64,000 bases of DNA from Lepus europaeus (lineage: Eukaryota > Chordata > Mammalia > Lagomorpha > Leporidae), in contig NC_084831.1 in NCBI RefSeq assembly GCF_033115175.1, positions 78,687,502 through 78,751,501 of the forward strand, in the 5' to 3' direction. Position 1 is the first letter of the stretch; the number at the start of each line of letters is the position of its first letter. The notes beneath the pieces are model-generated. The model ran no database searches, had not been told where the DNA came from, and saw only the letters and a list, made by a program, of their open reading frames with translations. Below, one piece after another: positions 1 through 11,465 of this stretch. Made by a program: the position numbers and the translations under genes.

Positions 1-1349
1 TGGCTTAATCTCATTCAGTTAACAACTTGGCAATTGCTATGGTGGAACAGAGACCAGTTGCTACTCTTCAGCACTTCTAAAGAAGAATGCTGTTCTGATA
101 AGGACTTCTGTTACTACAAAATGCTAACTGCTGGAGACACTACGAACATTTATAATATTTGGTGATTAGAAGTCCTAATCTCTCTTCTAATTACTTTGTC
201 CCCCAAGTCAACTGCCAAATGTCCTTCATAGTAAAAAGTTACATTTGAACAGCACTTCCTATTTTTGACCCAATCTGTCTCTATTTTAGGAAATAAACAG
301 GGTAAATCTTAGCATGGAACTTTTAAGTGTGACTGTCAAAGATCTTTCCAACTTTAGGGTGTTTTTAAGAAAAAAAATTTTATAAACTAAAAACAATTCC
401 ATGAGCCATTAAGAAAGAATGAAAAACTGGAATCTGTTTTTTTGTGAAAACATTAAGATCATAAATCATGGCAAGCAGAGAGGCAGAAAGTGATCTCAAA
501 TGAGTAAAACACATTCTCGCAAGAACAGAACACTTGAGCTTAGCCTAAAGGGCATCTGTCAAGTACACATGTTGGTTTGTTATTTTAGGACTGCTCTTGA
601 GAGCTGGGGTTATAGGAAGAATTGTATTCCCCATTGGCTGCTATAAATAAAATTCAAATCATTATATCATGTCTTCAATGGGCTTTATAGAAATACCAGG
701 CATAGCTTCAAGGATAGCAATGTATACAAGTACCGCTCTAAATACATGTCTTGGAATTGCTGCTAAGCCAGGTAATAAGAGGCATTACCACGTTGGCTAA
801 GGCATATTTGTGTGACAGATTAGACCCTGTCTAGGCACCTATTTCAGGTCAAAGCCTGCAGACCTTGAAAAGAGAAAGCAGGGAGTTCACCCCGCCTGGC
901 CTCCAGCTCTCAGGCAGCTGTGTAATCCCACCGGACCTGTTTGGCAGCTCGCAGTCACTGCTGCAGCTTGCAGATAAGACCCTCTTGGAAAGCTGGATAG
1001 CCCTCAGTCAATCAGGAAACTGCAGAGTGCAACTGGAATTTTCCAGAACATCAGAATAAAATCTCTGATACGAAAATGTGCTGATACCCGACCATTACAG
1101 GGAGCCAGTTGAATATGATTTCTGTTAAGCAAAGATAGTCTCAATTCTTCACGTCTTTAAAAATAAGTCCCATGCAAATCCCAAGTCTTATCTTGATCAT
1201 AAGCAACCATTGTTTGCTTACCTGTTGCATCACTGTAGAGAAATAGCCATAGAAACAACACTAACACTGGATTTCCACAGTGGTTTGGAAAGTGCTATAA
1301 AAACACAGCTAATGTTTCACAATCTCCTATTGAATGGAAGTTACAGATC
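1..1349. other. Intergenic, nothing identified
   Basis: AT-rich sequence left of the HMGB1 pseudogene; no exon, RNA gene or named repeat was recognised. Confidence 0.5.
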
Positions 1350-2765
1350 CCATTTTTTTTTAACTACTAAAAATTGTATTCAATTAAAAGGATTCAGAAT
1401 GTCAACAAAACAGCTGCAACTCTTTTTTTTTTTTTTGCAGCTACATGATACTTAGTTAACAGAATAATAATTATTTTATATAGATTGCATCAAAGACAAC
1501 TGAAGATGAAAAAGCCATCATCCTCCCAAGTAACTCATTTGTGCTGTACAAAATTAAAACCTGCTTAAATGCCCATGCCAATTCACAACTCCAGTGTTAG
1601 TTTTTAGGATTTTAGGGTTCAGAGAAGATGAAGAGGGAACTAGTTAGAGAAGACTTTATTTTAAGGGGGACAAGGGGAGGGGTGAGTAAAGAGAGTGGTG
1701 GTTGAAGCCAGGCTTCATTCTGTCTGGGCAGTAGGCAGTGTCCCTTCTTAGTTGCTTGTTGGGGGAGGTGCAGAGAGCTTCATGGACCCTGATCAGGTGG
1801 CAGGGGGACACGCAGAAAGCGTTTTGGAATGTCCCAGGAAAGCAGGGTTTTCCCAAGCAATGAACAGCTCACTAGCCTTTAGATTATCTGGGCCCAGTTC
1901 TACTGGGCCCAGGGGCTCAGGTCCAGTGACCTAACAGGTTCTGTTGTTGGTTCTATTGGTGACCTACTAGGTTCTAATACTCTGTCAGTAAGAGGCATGG
2001 TTAGTGGCTATCTGAAGACATGATTGGTGATGTGCTAACTAGACAAAAAAGACACTGTGTAGTTTAAAAACAAGTCTCACACAGTCTTTCAATTTTTTCT
2101 TAAGAGAGTGAATTGTGTATGGGGACAAAGAGATTAAACGCTTTAGAGACAAAAAAAATTGCACTAGAGCAAACTTATCATCTTCTTCCTCTCCCTCCTC
2201 TTCCTTCTTTTCCATGCTCTCTGCTGCCTTGACTGCTGCCTTGGGTGCTGCACCCAGACTTCCTCAGCTCCGTGTGCCGCAAGCGCCCGTTCTCCTGTGC
2301 CCTGCAGCTCAGTGGCCTCCCTTTCCTGGGGCCACTTGTCACCTGCAGCAGTGTTACTCTCCCCTCTGGATACCAGCTTCTTTGCAACATCACCCGTGGT
2401 CAGAGCGCAGCATGATGTTCTCCCTTGACTTGTGGGCAAGACTCAGAACAGAACAATAAAGAGGCTGAAGAACTCTTGGGTGCATAGGGATCCTTGAGCT
2501 TACTTTCTGTCTCCTGTTCAGGAGGAATAGAAGTTTTCATTCTCTTTCATAAGGAGCCTTGTCTGTCTTGGCCACGTCTTTGGGGTTTTCCCTTCTCTTT
2601 CAAAAGCAGGCATGGGCTCCCGCCTCTGTGAACCCTTCTTAGAAAACTCTGAGAAGTAGAGGAAGCATCTGGGTGCCACTTCTTATGCTCCTCCCGGCAA
2701 GCCTGCACCAAGAACGCATCTGATGACATGTGCCTCCGGGCTTCTAGGATCTCCTTTGCTCACGT
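1350..2765 (-). pseudogene. Processed HMGB1 pseudogene with an internal insertion
   Basis: Read on the minus strand, the former coding part runs from about 2763 (GTGAGCAAAGGAGATCC, where HMGB1 has ATGGGC) to about 2174. It shows ACREEHKKWHPDAS, GDVAKKL and an N-T-A-A-x-D-K block, and it keeps a shortened acidic tail. The NTAA block favours HMGB1 over HMGB2/3. The HMGB1 3' UTR follows without introns: the stretch after the stop at 2100-2170, the 'agatagccactaacc' region near 2000, and the A-run with 'ttgcagctgttttgttga' near 1405-1440. It ends near 1350 in a short A-tract. The start codon is lost, frames are shifted and stops are present, so it cannot make HMGB1. No clear target-site duplication was found. 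Family assignment rests on remembered human sequence. Confidence 0.85.
1597..1985 (-). mobile_element. Unassigned insertion inside the HMGB1 pseudogene 3' UTR, possibly LTR-like
   Basis: About 390 bp separate two parts of the HMGB1 3' UTR that are contiguous in the parent. The insert carries an AATAAA on the minus strand (complement at 1655-1660) and a pyrimidine-rich 3' part, and its ends are roughly of the TGTTAG...CTAACA type. This is compatible with an old solo LTR, but no target-site duplication was found and no family is recognised. Confidence 0.35.
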
Positions 2766-3221
2766 TTCACTAGTTTTCCTGAGCTGGGCAGGGAGTCTCC
2801 CTGTGCCTGTGGGTGTCTGTGGGGCTTTCAATGGCCCACAGGGCACAGTCGCTGTGATGCTCAATGCACTGCAGTGGCTGTGAAAGCAGGAGTCCCATGG
2901 CAGCTTCCCCACTCTTCCACTTTTTGACAGAAGCATGAGTTTTTTGCTTCTAGAAGGACAGACTTGGCCTAGGTCAGGGACAAATGACTGTCCAGCTCAT
3001 GCACCATCATAAATCGAGGCTGTCGGCCAGAGGAGGAAGAGAGCTATGGAGCACCCTGGGGTGCTCAGTCAGTCCCTCCTACCTGACCCACAACTGCCTG
3101 TGAGCATACCTGGAGCAGGAACAAGTGGGGTTCCTACCTTTCTGCAGGCTCTGGCTTTCCACAAACCCTGGTCACTGAAGACTGGCTATATTTATTAAAA
3201 CTAAACACCAATAGAGTTTTT

Positions 3222-3500
3222 AAAAGATTTATTTATTTATTTGAAAGTCAGAGAGAGAGAAAGAGAGAGGGAGAGATAGATCTTGCATCCACTGGTTCAC
3301 TCCCCACAATGACCTGCCCCAGCCAAAACCAGGAGCCTGGAACTCCATCCAGGTCTCCTGTGTGGGTGGTAGGGACCCAGGCAGTTGGACCATCTTCCGT
3401 TGCTGTACCAGGCACAGGGAAGTGTTGCTATACCAGGATGGGAAGTGGAGTCCCTGGGATGCGAACTGGAACTCTGAAGTGGGATGCCTGCGACCCCAGT
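3222..3500 (-). mobile_element. CSINE, older
   Basis: T-rich start, GA-rich tract and body phrases of the C family. Diverged direct repeats of about 22 bp (tttattaaaa..aaa.accaat) flank it at about 3190 and 3515. Confidence 0.85.
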
Positions 3501-4399
3501 ATTTTAAATAAATTTATTAAAAGCCAAATACCAATTCGCTTCTCATTGTGCATGAAGACAAAGGGTACTGGAATGTAATCCCCCCAAAACCATGATGATG
3601 ATTCCCTCAGAAAAGGAAGAAGTGACTGCCATGGGTGGATTATGCGAACAGGCTGCAATGTAGAAGCCCAGGGGAGTTAGAGAAGAGAGGTATGTGTATG
3701 TGTCTATTTAAGCTGTTTGACACAGTGCCTTATGTCCCGTGTTTAATCAGCCACTGGTAATCTTGATAGTATTTTCACTGCTGTGTTCTCTCTGTTAGAC
3801 CATTTTTAGTGAGTGGGGTAGAGTTCCTTTCAGGGTTGACTTGGCTTTCTTTTTGTAAACAGCTTTTTACCTGTTTAACAAAAGCTAAATGTGCATATGA
3901 GTGGACTCACAAGAAAATAATCAAAAATATAAATTTTATGTTGAGGCTATAGGAAGATGGATTACTCTAATAACAACTTAATAGTGTAAATTGATAACCA
4001 CAAACTCCAATCAAATTTAAGGAAGCAGAGTGTGGAATAGAACTATTAAATAGCCAATCTCAGGATATGAGGTTGTGGGCATTGAAGAAAGAAGATTAAA
4101 GTATAAAAAGTATGAAAAGAAAATATTTTCATAAATTTTGTGCCTTTGAACACAGTGAGAACTTTCTTTCTCAATAGTAAATCTCAGATTAAATAAACTG
4201 AGGTATGCTCCATTTTATTATTGAAGGTGGAAACTGAAAAAATATAAGGATTTCTTGTTTTAAATCAAATTTAAATAAGATTATTCAAAATACTTATTAC
4301 CTAGGTATTTTTTAGGACATCTCAAGTTTCTCCCTGAAGTAATCTAACTAGAAGTCTATTGATAATTTTCATTCATTTATTTCCCCATAGTAAAAAGTT

Positions 4400-4729
4400 T
4401 TTTTAAAAAATGTATTTATTTATTTGAAAGGCAGAGTTACAGAAAGGCAGAAGCAGAGGCAGAGACAGAGGTCTTCCATCTGCTGGTTCAATCCCCAAAT
4501 GGCAGCAACAGCCAGAGCTATGACAATCTGAAGCCAGGAGCCAGGAGTTTCTTCTCGGTCTCCCACGTGGGTGCAGGGGCCCAAGGACTTGGGCCATCTT
4601 CCACTGCTTTCCCAGGCCACAGCAGAGAGCTGGATTGGAAGTGGAACAGCTGGGACTCGAACCGGCACCCATATGGGATTCCAGCACTGCAAGTGGTGGC
4701 TTTACCCGCTACGCCACAGCACCAGCCCC
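4400..4729 (-). mobile_element. CSINE, full length
   Basis: It runs from TATTTATTTATTTGAAAGGC to the head 'ctacgccacagcaccagcccc', with all body landmarks present. Confidence 0.93.
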
Positions 4730-4871
4730 TAAAACGGGATTTATCTTTATTATATAAGTCACACATTTTCCACACATTTCACATCTGCATACACACTTAT
4801 GTAAATAGGAAAGCATACATACTATTTTTATTATAGTACTTCATTTTTTTAGTGTAGCTTGATGGGTTTGT

Positions 4872-5179
4872 CTTAAGATTTATTTATTTCAAAGGCAGAG
4901 TGACAAAGAAAGAAGGACAGAGAGACAGAGAGTTTCCATCTGCTGGTTCACTCTCCAAATTCCAGCAACAGCTAGGACTGGAAAAGAATCCCAGGAGCCA
5001 GGAACTCCATTCTAGTTTCCCACGTGGGTGGCAGAGTCCCAAGCACTTGGGCCATCATCTACTGCCTTTCCAGGCACATTAGCAGGAAACTGGATCTGTA
5101 ACAGAGAAACCAGGTTTCTGATATGGAATGTCGGTATGCCAGGCAGGGCTTGCCCTGCTGCACCACAGCACAGGTGCCA
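4872..5179 (-). mobile_element. CSINE, older copy
   Basis: AAGATTTATTTATTTCAAAGG start, body with 'gccaggaactccat', and head 'caccacagcacaggtgcc'. Confidence 0.9.
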
Positions 5180-5273
5180 ATTGGTTGCTTCTTTTATCTC
5201 AAGGAAGCAATAACAGAATATGACACAAAGCATCCATTTCTTTCCTTGTGCTCATATATTCAGGTACATGTAT

Positions 5274-5396
5274 GGAATCTTCAAAAAGTTAATAGAAAAG
5301 CCTATTATGAAAAAACTGCATGGATTTCTTATTTGTTTTGCACCAAAATAAACTTATTTTTTCATTCCCGTTTCTCATGAACTGCTTAAAGTCTCC
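5274..5396. mobile_element. Short inverted-repeat element, copy 1
   Basis: It starts TCTTCAAAAAGTTAATAG, has the 'gcatggattt...ttgcaccaaaataaa' core and ends with the roughly complementary CATGAACTGCTTAAAGTC. Three other copies occur in the window. It looks like a non-autonomous DNA transposon (MITE); family not assigned. Confidence 0.5.
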
Positions 5397-5668
5397 ATGT
5401 ACATGCTGTGTGTGAGTAAAAGGCATTTATATGTGATTCACCTACATCTAACCTGGGTCATGGAGATCCCTCCAAGAAAATTACATAGGTCTAACTCATC
5501 CTTTTCCATGGCTACGTAATTTTTCTATTGTATGGCTAAACAATGATTTGCATAATCATTTTTCTACTTAGTGTCTAAATGTTAAGATTTTTGTCTAATG
5601 GCAAACAAGGTTGTAATAAGCATCTTTCTATGGATGCATTCTTTCAGACGTATGCTTTTATTTATTTT

Positions 5669-6319
5669 TAATTTTTAAAAATACATTCATTTGTAAAGCA
5701 GAGAGAGAGAGAGACCTGGTTCACTCCCTAAATGCCCTGAAGAACCAGGACCGACAAAGCCAAAGCTGGGAGCCAGGCATTCAATCCACGTCTTTAACTT
5801 GAGTGGCAAGAACCCAATTCCTCGAGCCATCACCCTGTCTGCTTTAGCAGGAAACTGACGTTGGTAGACTGAGTTAAGAACGGAAGCCAGGCCGGCGCCG
5901 CGGCTCACTAGGCTAATCCTCCGCCTTGCAGCGCCGGCACACCGGGTTCTAGTCCCGGTCGGGGCACCGACCCTGTCCCGGTTGCCCCTCTTCCAGGCCA
6001 GCTCTCTGCTGTGGCCAGGGAGTGCAGTGGAGGATGGTCCAAGTGCTTGGGCCCTGCACCCCATGGGAGACCAGGAGAAGCACCTGGCTCCTGCCATCGG
6101 ATCAGCGCGGTGCGCCGGCTGCAACACGCTGGCCGTGGTGGCCATTGGAGGGTGAACCAATGGCAAAAAGGAAGACCTTTCTCTCTGTCTCTCACTGTCC
6201 ACTCTGCCTGTCAAAAAAAAAAAAAAAAAAAAAAAGAACGGAAGCCAGGCGCTGTGATGTAGGACCCAGGGGCCCTAACTGGTTGGCATGTTAACTGCCA
6301 GACCAAATGCTTGTCCCTA
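5669..6319 (-). mobile_element. Old CSINE hosting a young CSINE
   Basis: A diverged C-family body is split at 5890 by the younger element. Diverged flanking repeats (cttttattta) lie at about 5657 and 6323. Confidence 0.8.
5891..6233 (+). mobile_element. Young GC-rich CSINE nested in an older CSINE
   Basis: Head GCCGGCGCCGCGGCTCACTA, end CTGCCTGTC plus a long A-tail. A perfect duplication, aagaacggaagccagg, lies at 5876-5891 and 6234-6249. Confidence 0.96.
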
Positions 6320-6742
6320 GTACTTTTATTTAAATGCAAAAGTTCTTCCTATGAACAGGGTTGTTAAGGATAATATATATTATTTCAATTTTAATCTTGC
6401 CATCTAAATACTGCAACAATTCACATTTTTGCTAGCGATGTGTGGGAATGCTTTTCTCCACAAATTTCTGAAAGTAGAGCTGTTATCTCTCTTTTTAGTT
6501 TTGCCAATCTGATATCTGTAAAGGGATATCTTATTTGTTACTTTAACGTGCAATTCCTGGACTTCTCATGGGATTAGTCGTTTTAGCATCTTTTCTGTGT
6601 TTAGTGGACATCAAGGGTTTATTCTTACATGAATTTGCAAAAGAATTTTTGCATTCTTTGTCTATTTTTTCCCTAGGATACCTTGTTCTTACTTTTTGTA
6701 TAATGAAACACTTAACCCTTTACATGTACCAGAAATACTTTT

Positions 6743-7078
6743 TATTAAAAAATTATTTATTATTTACTTGAAAGTCATAGTTACACAGAGAGAGAAGGAG
6801 AGGCAGAGGGAGAGAGAGGTCTTCCATCCGCTGTTTCACTCCCCAATTGGCCCCAGTGGCTGGAGCTGCGCTGATCCGAAGCCAGGAGCCAGGAGCTTCT
6901 TCTGGGTCTCCCATGCAGGTGCAGGGTCCCAAGGACTTGGGCCATCTTTCACTGCTTTCCCAGGCCACAGCAGAGAGCTGGATCAGAAGAGGAGCAGCCA
7001 GGACAAGAACCAGCGCCCATATGGGATGCAGGTGCTTCAGGTCAGGGCTTTAACCCACTGTGCCACAGCGCTGGCCCC
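6743..7078 (-). mobile_element. CSINE, full length, in ancient L1
   Basis: A perfect duplication, agaaatacttttt, flanks it (about 6730 and 7079). Confidence 0.95.
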
Positions 7079-7536
7079 AGAAATACTTTTTGTAACCTAG
7101 CTTTTGTCTATTGAGTTTGTGTATTTTTTTTCTCACTATAATATTTTTTCCCACTATATTTTCCTACTATAATCTTTTTATATTTATGTTATTTATATTT
7201 CCCACTACTATATATATATTGTCTGTGTACCATGGCTGCAGGATCCGGGCAAAGCAAGGAGACGGCAGGCTTTCCTCGATTCTGTTTCTGGGTTCTCTAT
7301 TTTGTTTCAATGACTTATTTGTCTATTCTTATGCTAAGATCATATTGTACTAATTTCAGGAGTTTTTTGGAGTATTTTAATAACTAAGTAACCACATTCT
7401 CCATGTTTTTTTTTTTTTTTCAAAAATTCTTTGGCTATTCTTGGATATTTATTCTTACATATGAACCTTAAGAATTCTGTTTATCCAGCTACAAAAACTA
7501 AATTATGTTTGTGCAAGTTAGAATAGAGTTATATCA

Positions 7537-7849
7537 GGGCCAGCACTCTGGCGTAGCTGGTGAAGCCACTGCCTGCAGTGCTGGCATCCCAAATGGGCGC
7601 AAGTTCAAGTCCCAGCTGCTCCACTTCTGATCCTGCTCTCTGCTGTAGCCTGGGAAAGCAGTAGAAGATGGCCCAAATGCTTGAGCCCTGCACCCGCATG
7701 GGAGACCTGGAAGAAGCTCCTGGCTCCTGGCTTCGGATAGGCGCAGCTCCAGCTGTCCAGTGGACGGAAGACTCTCTCTCTCTCTCTCTCTCTCTGCCTC
7801 TCCTCTCTCTGTGTAAGTCTGCCTTTCAAATAAATAATTTTTTTTAAAA
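7537..7849 (+). mobile_element. CSINE with CT microsatellite
   Basis: Head GGGCCAGCACTCTGGCGTAG, body, a (CT)n run at about 7768-7796, and AAATAAATAA plus A-rich end. Confidence 0.93.
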
Positions 7850-7859
7850 GGATGTGTTT

Positions 7860-8330
7860 TAAGGTTGAATCCCTGGGAAACAGACTATGAGGCAGAGATT
7901 GACAGCTAGAACTTTACTAGGGAATAATTTGGGATTAGTAACCGGGGGAGAGGGTCTGGGCAGACAGAACTGCGATGCAGTTGCAAGGAAGGCCTCAGCC
8001 AGTTCCACAAGGAGTTCTGGAAGTGTGAGGGCCACCAGATTTGAAGAGGCAGCAATATTAGTTGAGGTTGCTCTTGTGTACCACAGAGCAGGATGTCTGA
8101 GAGCCAAGAGCTGAGAGAATGACTCAGCAGTTCTGAGGGGGCATCTGGGCAGTGTACCACAGTGTTACTACAGGGCAGACCTGGAAGCTGCCTGTATCAC
8201 TCCTACTAACATCCCATTGCTTATGACTTCTTCATCACATGCCCACTAGTAGTTGCAAGGCAGGCTGGGAAATGGAGCTAAGTGCCCAGCCAAAAATTGT
8301 ATTACTCAGGAGGAAGGGAAAACAGAAACA
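7860..8330. repeat. Ancient dispersed repeat, family not assigned
   Basis: Phrases such as 'gaggcagagattgacagctag' and 'aggctgggaaatggagct...gtgcccag' recall a widely dispersed old mammalian repeat. I cannot name it from sequence alone. Confidence 0.35.
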
Positions 8331-8377
8331 GTAGTTTCTGTAACATCTCTCAGAACTGATATAACTTTATTATTATT

Positions 8378-8608
8378 TTTTAAAGATTTATTTATTTGAA
8401 ACTCAGAGTTACACAAAGAGAGAAGGAGAAGTCCTCCACCCGCTGGCTTACTCCCCGACTGGCTGCAACGGCAGGAGCTGCTCCAATCCGAAGCCAGGAG
8501 CCTGGAGCTTCTTCTGGGTCTTCTTCTGGGTCTCTCCTGGGATTTGGGCATCTTCCACTGCTTTTCCAGGCCATAGTAGACAGCCCGCTATGCTACAGCG
8601 CTGGCCCC
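8378..8608 (-). mobile_element. CSINE with internal deletion
   Basis: The body jumps from 'ccaggccatagtaga' straight to 'cagcccgctatgctacag', so about 90 bp that normally carry the tRNA-like part are missing. Confidence 0.88.
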
Positions 8609-8883
8609 TAAACAAGTCCTTAAAGGGAAAGAATATGCTCTTCCCTCCCATCCCTCCCTCACTTTCCAGCTGGCTGCAAACAGACATCACAGAGCATCAA
8701 AGTGATGAAAGCCTGGGTTTCTGCCATGGCAGGGCACCAGCCCTGAATGTCCCACCCAGAGTCCTTACACAGGGGGAAATGAGATTTTAGGTTGTTTAAA
8801 TCATTGTTAATATGACTATGTACTAGGGTTCAGAGATACTAGGTTAAATTCTCCCATTCTAGAACAGGTTCAGACCTTATTTT

Positions 8884-8933
8884 ATACTCCTCAAATAAGT
8901 CATATTTTATACACTTCAAATAAGTCATAATTT
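8884..8933. repeat. Imperfect tandem duplication, about 24 bp unit
   Basis: Two neighbouring copies of 'cctcaaataagtcatatttta' / 'cttcaaataagtcataatttt'. Confidence 0.7.
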
Positions 8934-9086
8934 TCTTAATATAGGTTCTATACTTTTCATGATAATTTTAAAAAATGTAATTATTTCACTACTGCAAATG
9001 AAATATTATCCTTATTTCCATCTCTTAGTGGGCTTTTTAAAGTGTAGAGAAAAGAAGTCATAGTTCCTTTTTACAAAGTATCTTAA

Positions 9087-9422
9087 GGTTTTTTTGTTTG
9101 TTTGTTTGTTTGTTTTTTTTTTTTTTTGAAAGGTAGAGTTACAAGGAGAGAGAGAAAGAGACAGATCTTCATCCACTGGTTCACTCTGCAAAAGGTTGCA
9201 ACAGTTGGAGTTGGGCCAGGCCAAAGCCAAGACCTCAGAACACCATCCAGGTCTCCCACAAGGGTGGCAGGGGCCCAAATACTTGGGCCGTCTTCTGCTG
9301 ACTTCCGAGGCACACCAGCAGTGAGCAAGATTAGAAGCGCAGCAGCCAAGACTTAAACCAGTGCTCATTTGGGATGCTGGCATGGCATACTGTAGCTTAA
9401 CATGGCACCACAAGCCAGCCCG
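9087..9422 (-). mobile_element. CSINE, older, with (TTTG)n/T-rich tail
   Basis: A GTTTGTTTG... tail, then GAAAGGTAGAGTTACAAGG, body, and head 'ggcaccacaagccagccc'. Confidence 0.88.
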
Positions 9423-9560
9423 GAGATGAGTTTTTAATGCATATGCATTGTACAGTGGTTAAGGATCCTCTAACTCTACCTGACTCCAGAATCCTTACCT
9501 CACTTGTTTGAATACATGATTTTTTTGACAGTCACTTTCCTCACTTAGAAAATGATCTGC

Positions 9561-9825
9561 CAAGCCGGTGCTGTGGAGTAGCAAGTAACGCCGTTGTCTG
9601 CAGTGCTGCCATCCCATATGGGTGCCAGTTCAAGTCCCAGTTTTTCCACTTCTGATCCAGCTCCTTGCTAATGTGCCTAGGAACACATCAGAGATGGCCC
9701 AAGTCCTTGAGCCCCTGCACCCATATGGGAGACCCAGAAGAAGCTCCTGGCTCCTGGCTTCAGATCAGCTCAGCTCAGCTCCAGTCATTGTGGCCATTTA
9801 GGAAGTGCACCAGTGGATGGAAAAT

Positions 9826-9869
<44 letters not shown>

Positions 9870-9917
9870 CTCTGTGACTCTGCCTTTCAAGTAGATAAAT
9901 AAATCTTAAAAAAAAAA
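9561..9917 (+). mobile_element. CSINE with 37-bp CT run
   Basis: Head CAAGCCGGTGCTGTGGAGTA, CT run 9829-9865, end AGATAAATAAATCTTAAAAA. Confidence 0.92.
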
Positions 9918-10246
9918 TGTTACAAGATAAACTCTGGCACATTAAAGTGTTGAAGAGTTATTTGATCATTCAAGGATTCATATGGGACAGCACCAAACTG
10001 CAAACAATTTTGCATTTCACCAGGGTGGAGTGGGAAAGGAAACTTTGATTTTTATAAGGTATTCAAGGAAGAAAGGTAAAGAAATTGATTTGATTGGCTA
10101 AAGTTGAAATCCTGTAGTTAGAAATTAGCTGTTACTTTGATTGGACTTTGATTTGCTTATGTAGTCAATTTAAGACAGTGGAGTCATCTCAGCCTAACTG
10201 GTCTCTCAATTTTATTTTCTGAAATAAAATAAATGTATGCATTTGA

Positions 10247-10563
10247 GGGGACAGTATTGCGGCATAGAGACTTAAGTCACTGCCTATAATGCTGGCATCC
10301 CATGAGTGTGGTTTGAGTCCTGGCTACTCCGCTTCTGATCCAGCTCCTTGCTAATGCACCTGGGAAAGCAGTGGAAGATAGTCTGAGTACTTTGGCCCCT
10401 GCACTCACATATTGAGATCAGGACGGCTTTTTGGCTCCTGGGCTCAGCCTGGCCCAGCCCCAGCTCTTGTGGCCACTTGGGGAGTTATCCAGCAGATGGA
10501 TAATTCTCTCTCTGTCTCAACCTTTCTCTCTGTAGCTGTGCCTTTCAAATAAATAAAATAAAA
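10247..10563 (+). mobile_element. CSINE, older
   Basis: Head GGGGACAGTATTGCGGCATA; ends in AAATAAATAAAATAAAA. Diverged duplication (tgtatgcatttga / tttatacatttga). Confidence 0.9.
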
Positions 10564-10784
10564 TGTAAATTTATACATTTGAAACACTTAGAACATACGG
10601 ACACCATAGGAAATGTTGGCTACTACCATTCTGAATTTTGTGATGGAAATTTCCAGACCTACCACAACAGACAGGTAGGGGACATTCTGATGTTTTGATG
10701 CAATTCAAAGGCTTGTAGATTCTGGATATTATGGTTACTTGGCCATTACTCACTGTATATTAGAAAAGGACTCAGTGTCAAAAT

Positions 10785-11115
10785 AACAGAGATTTATTTC
10801 CTGTCCACATCCACATGTCCAGTGTGAGTTCTTAGGTGTCAAAAGGTGGGCAGTGGATCTGCTCTACCTGGTCCTCCAGGACCCGGGATGACAGAGGCTC
10901 CACGGGTGGCTCCGTGAATCAGGGAAAATTCATATCTCCTCTAAAATGCCTCGCACGCCATGTCTCATTCATGACTTGGACTCACTGTTGCTTGGTGAGA
11001 ACGAGTTGGAAAGGGACTAGCAAGTATGGTTCTCCGGGATTCCCTGCAAAGAAGAACAAGATAAAGGCAAAATGGAGACGTATCTACCATATCCATTCAC
11101 TTCATTCTTCAAAGT
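10785..11115. repeat. Ancient dispersed repeat, family not assigned
   Basis: 'aataacagagatttatttcc' and 'atgacagaggctccac' resemble the same old repeat class as 7860-8330. Weak. Confidence 0.3.
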
Positions 11116-11234
11116 GATTTCAACCTGTTGTGATGCTTTTTGTCCACTAGTTCTTTAAACTGATATTTAAAGTGAAATTTGGATAAAAGGTATCCATACA
11201 GTTTTACAGCTGGTGTTAATTTCTTGACAAAGTA

Positions 11235-11465
11235 CATCACTAACAATGACAAAAACAACTACATTGAACATCTGTAAGTGGCCAAGAACTTCCCCTAGAT
11301 TACCTCATGTTGTGAAACAGCTCCTCGTATTATCTGGAGTTTATAGACAAGGAAACAAGACCCAGCTACCACAAGCAATCGGCCCAAAGTCAAGTGCAGG
11401 GCCAGGAATTGAATCCAAAAGGGCTGAACCCCCAAATTATGATCTTTTCTGCTATGGCCCAGGGT
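11235..11465 (-). mobile_element. MIR SINE
   Basis: The complement of the MIR core is present: 'tatagacaaggaaacaagac', 'ggcccaaagtcaagtgcagggcca' and 'gaattgaatccaa'. Confidence 0.7.

Larger units (their letters stand above)
5410..7490 (-). mobile_element. Ancient L1 (L1M type), 3' part, interrupted by SINEs
   Basis: Plus-strand text is the complement of mammalian L1 3' UTR/ORF2: 'ccatggctacgtaatttttctattgtatgg', 'gttaagatttttgtc', 'ttttgccaatctgatatctg', 'tctttggctattcttgg' and neighbours. CSINEs at 5669-6319 and 6743-7078 interrupt it. No open frame survives. Confidence 0.65.

Noticed and set aside
2115-2459. 114-codon plus-strand frame
   Set aside because: It is antisense to the HMGB1 pseudogene acidic tail and HMG box B.
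5687-6214. 175-codon frame, and dozens of similar frames with '[16 protein letters not shown]' or '[10 protein letters not shown]' phrases
   Set aside because: They are translations of CSINE bodies in both strands, which explains why the same peptides recur across the window.
5891-6233. tRNA-gene-like heads of CSINEs
   Set aside because: The heads are tRNA-derived parts of SINEs, without intact cloverleaf or terminator; not functional tRNA genes.
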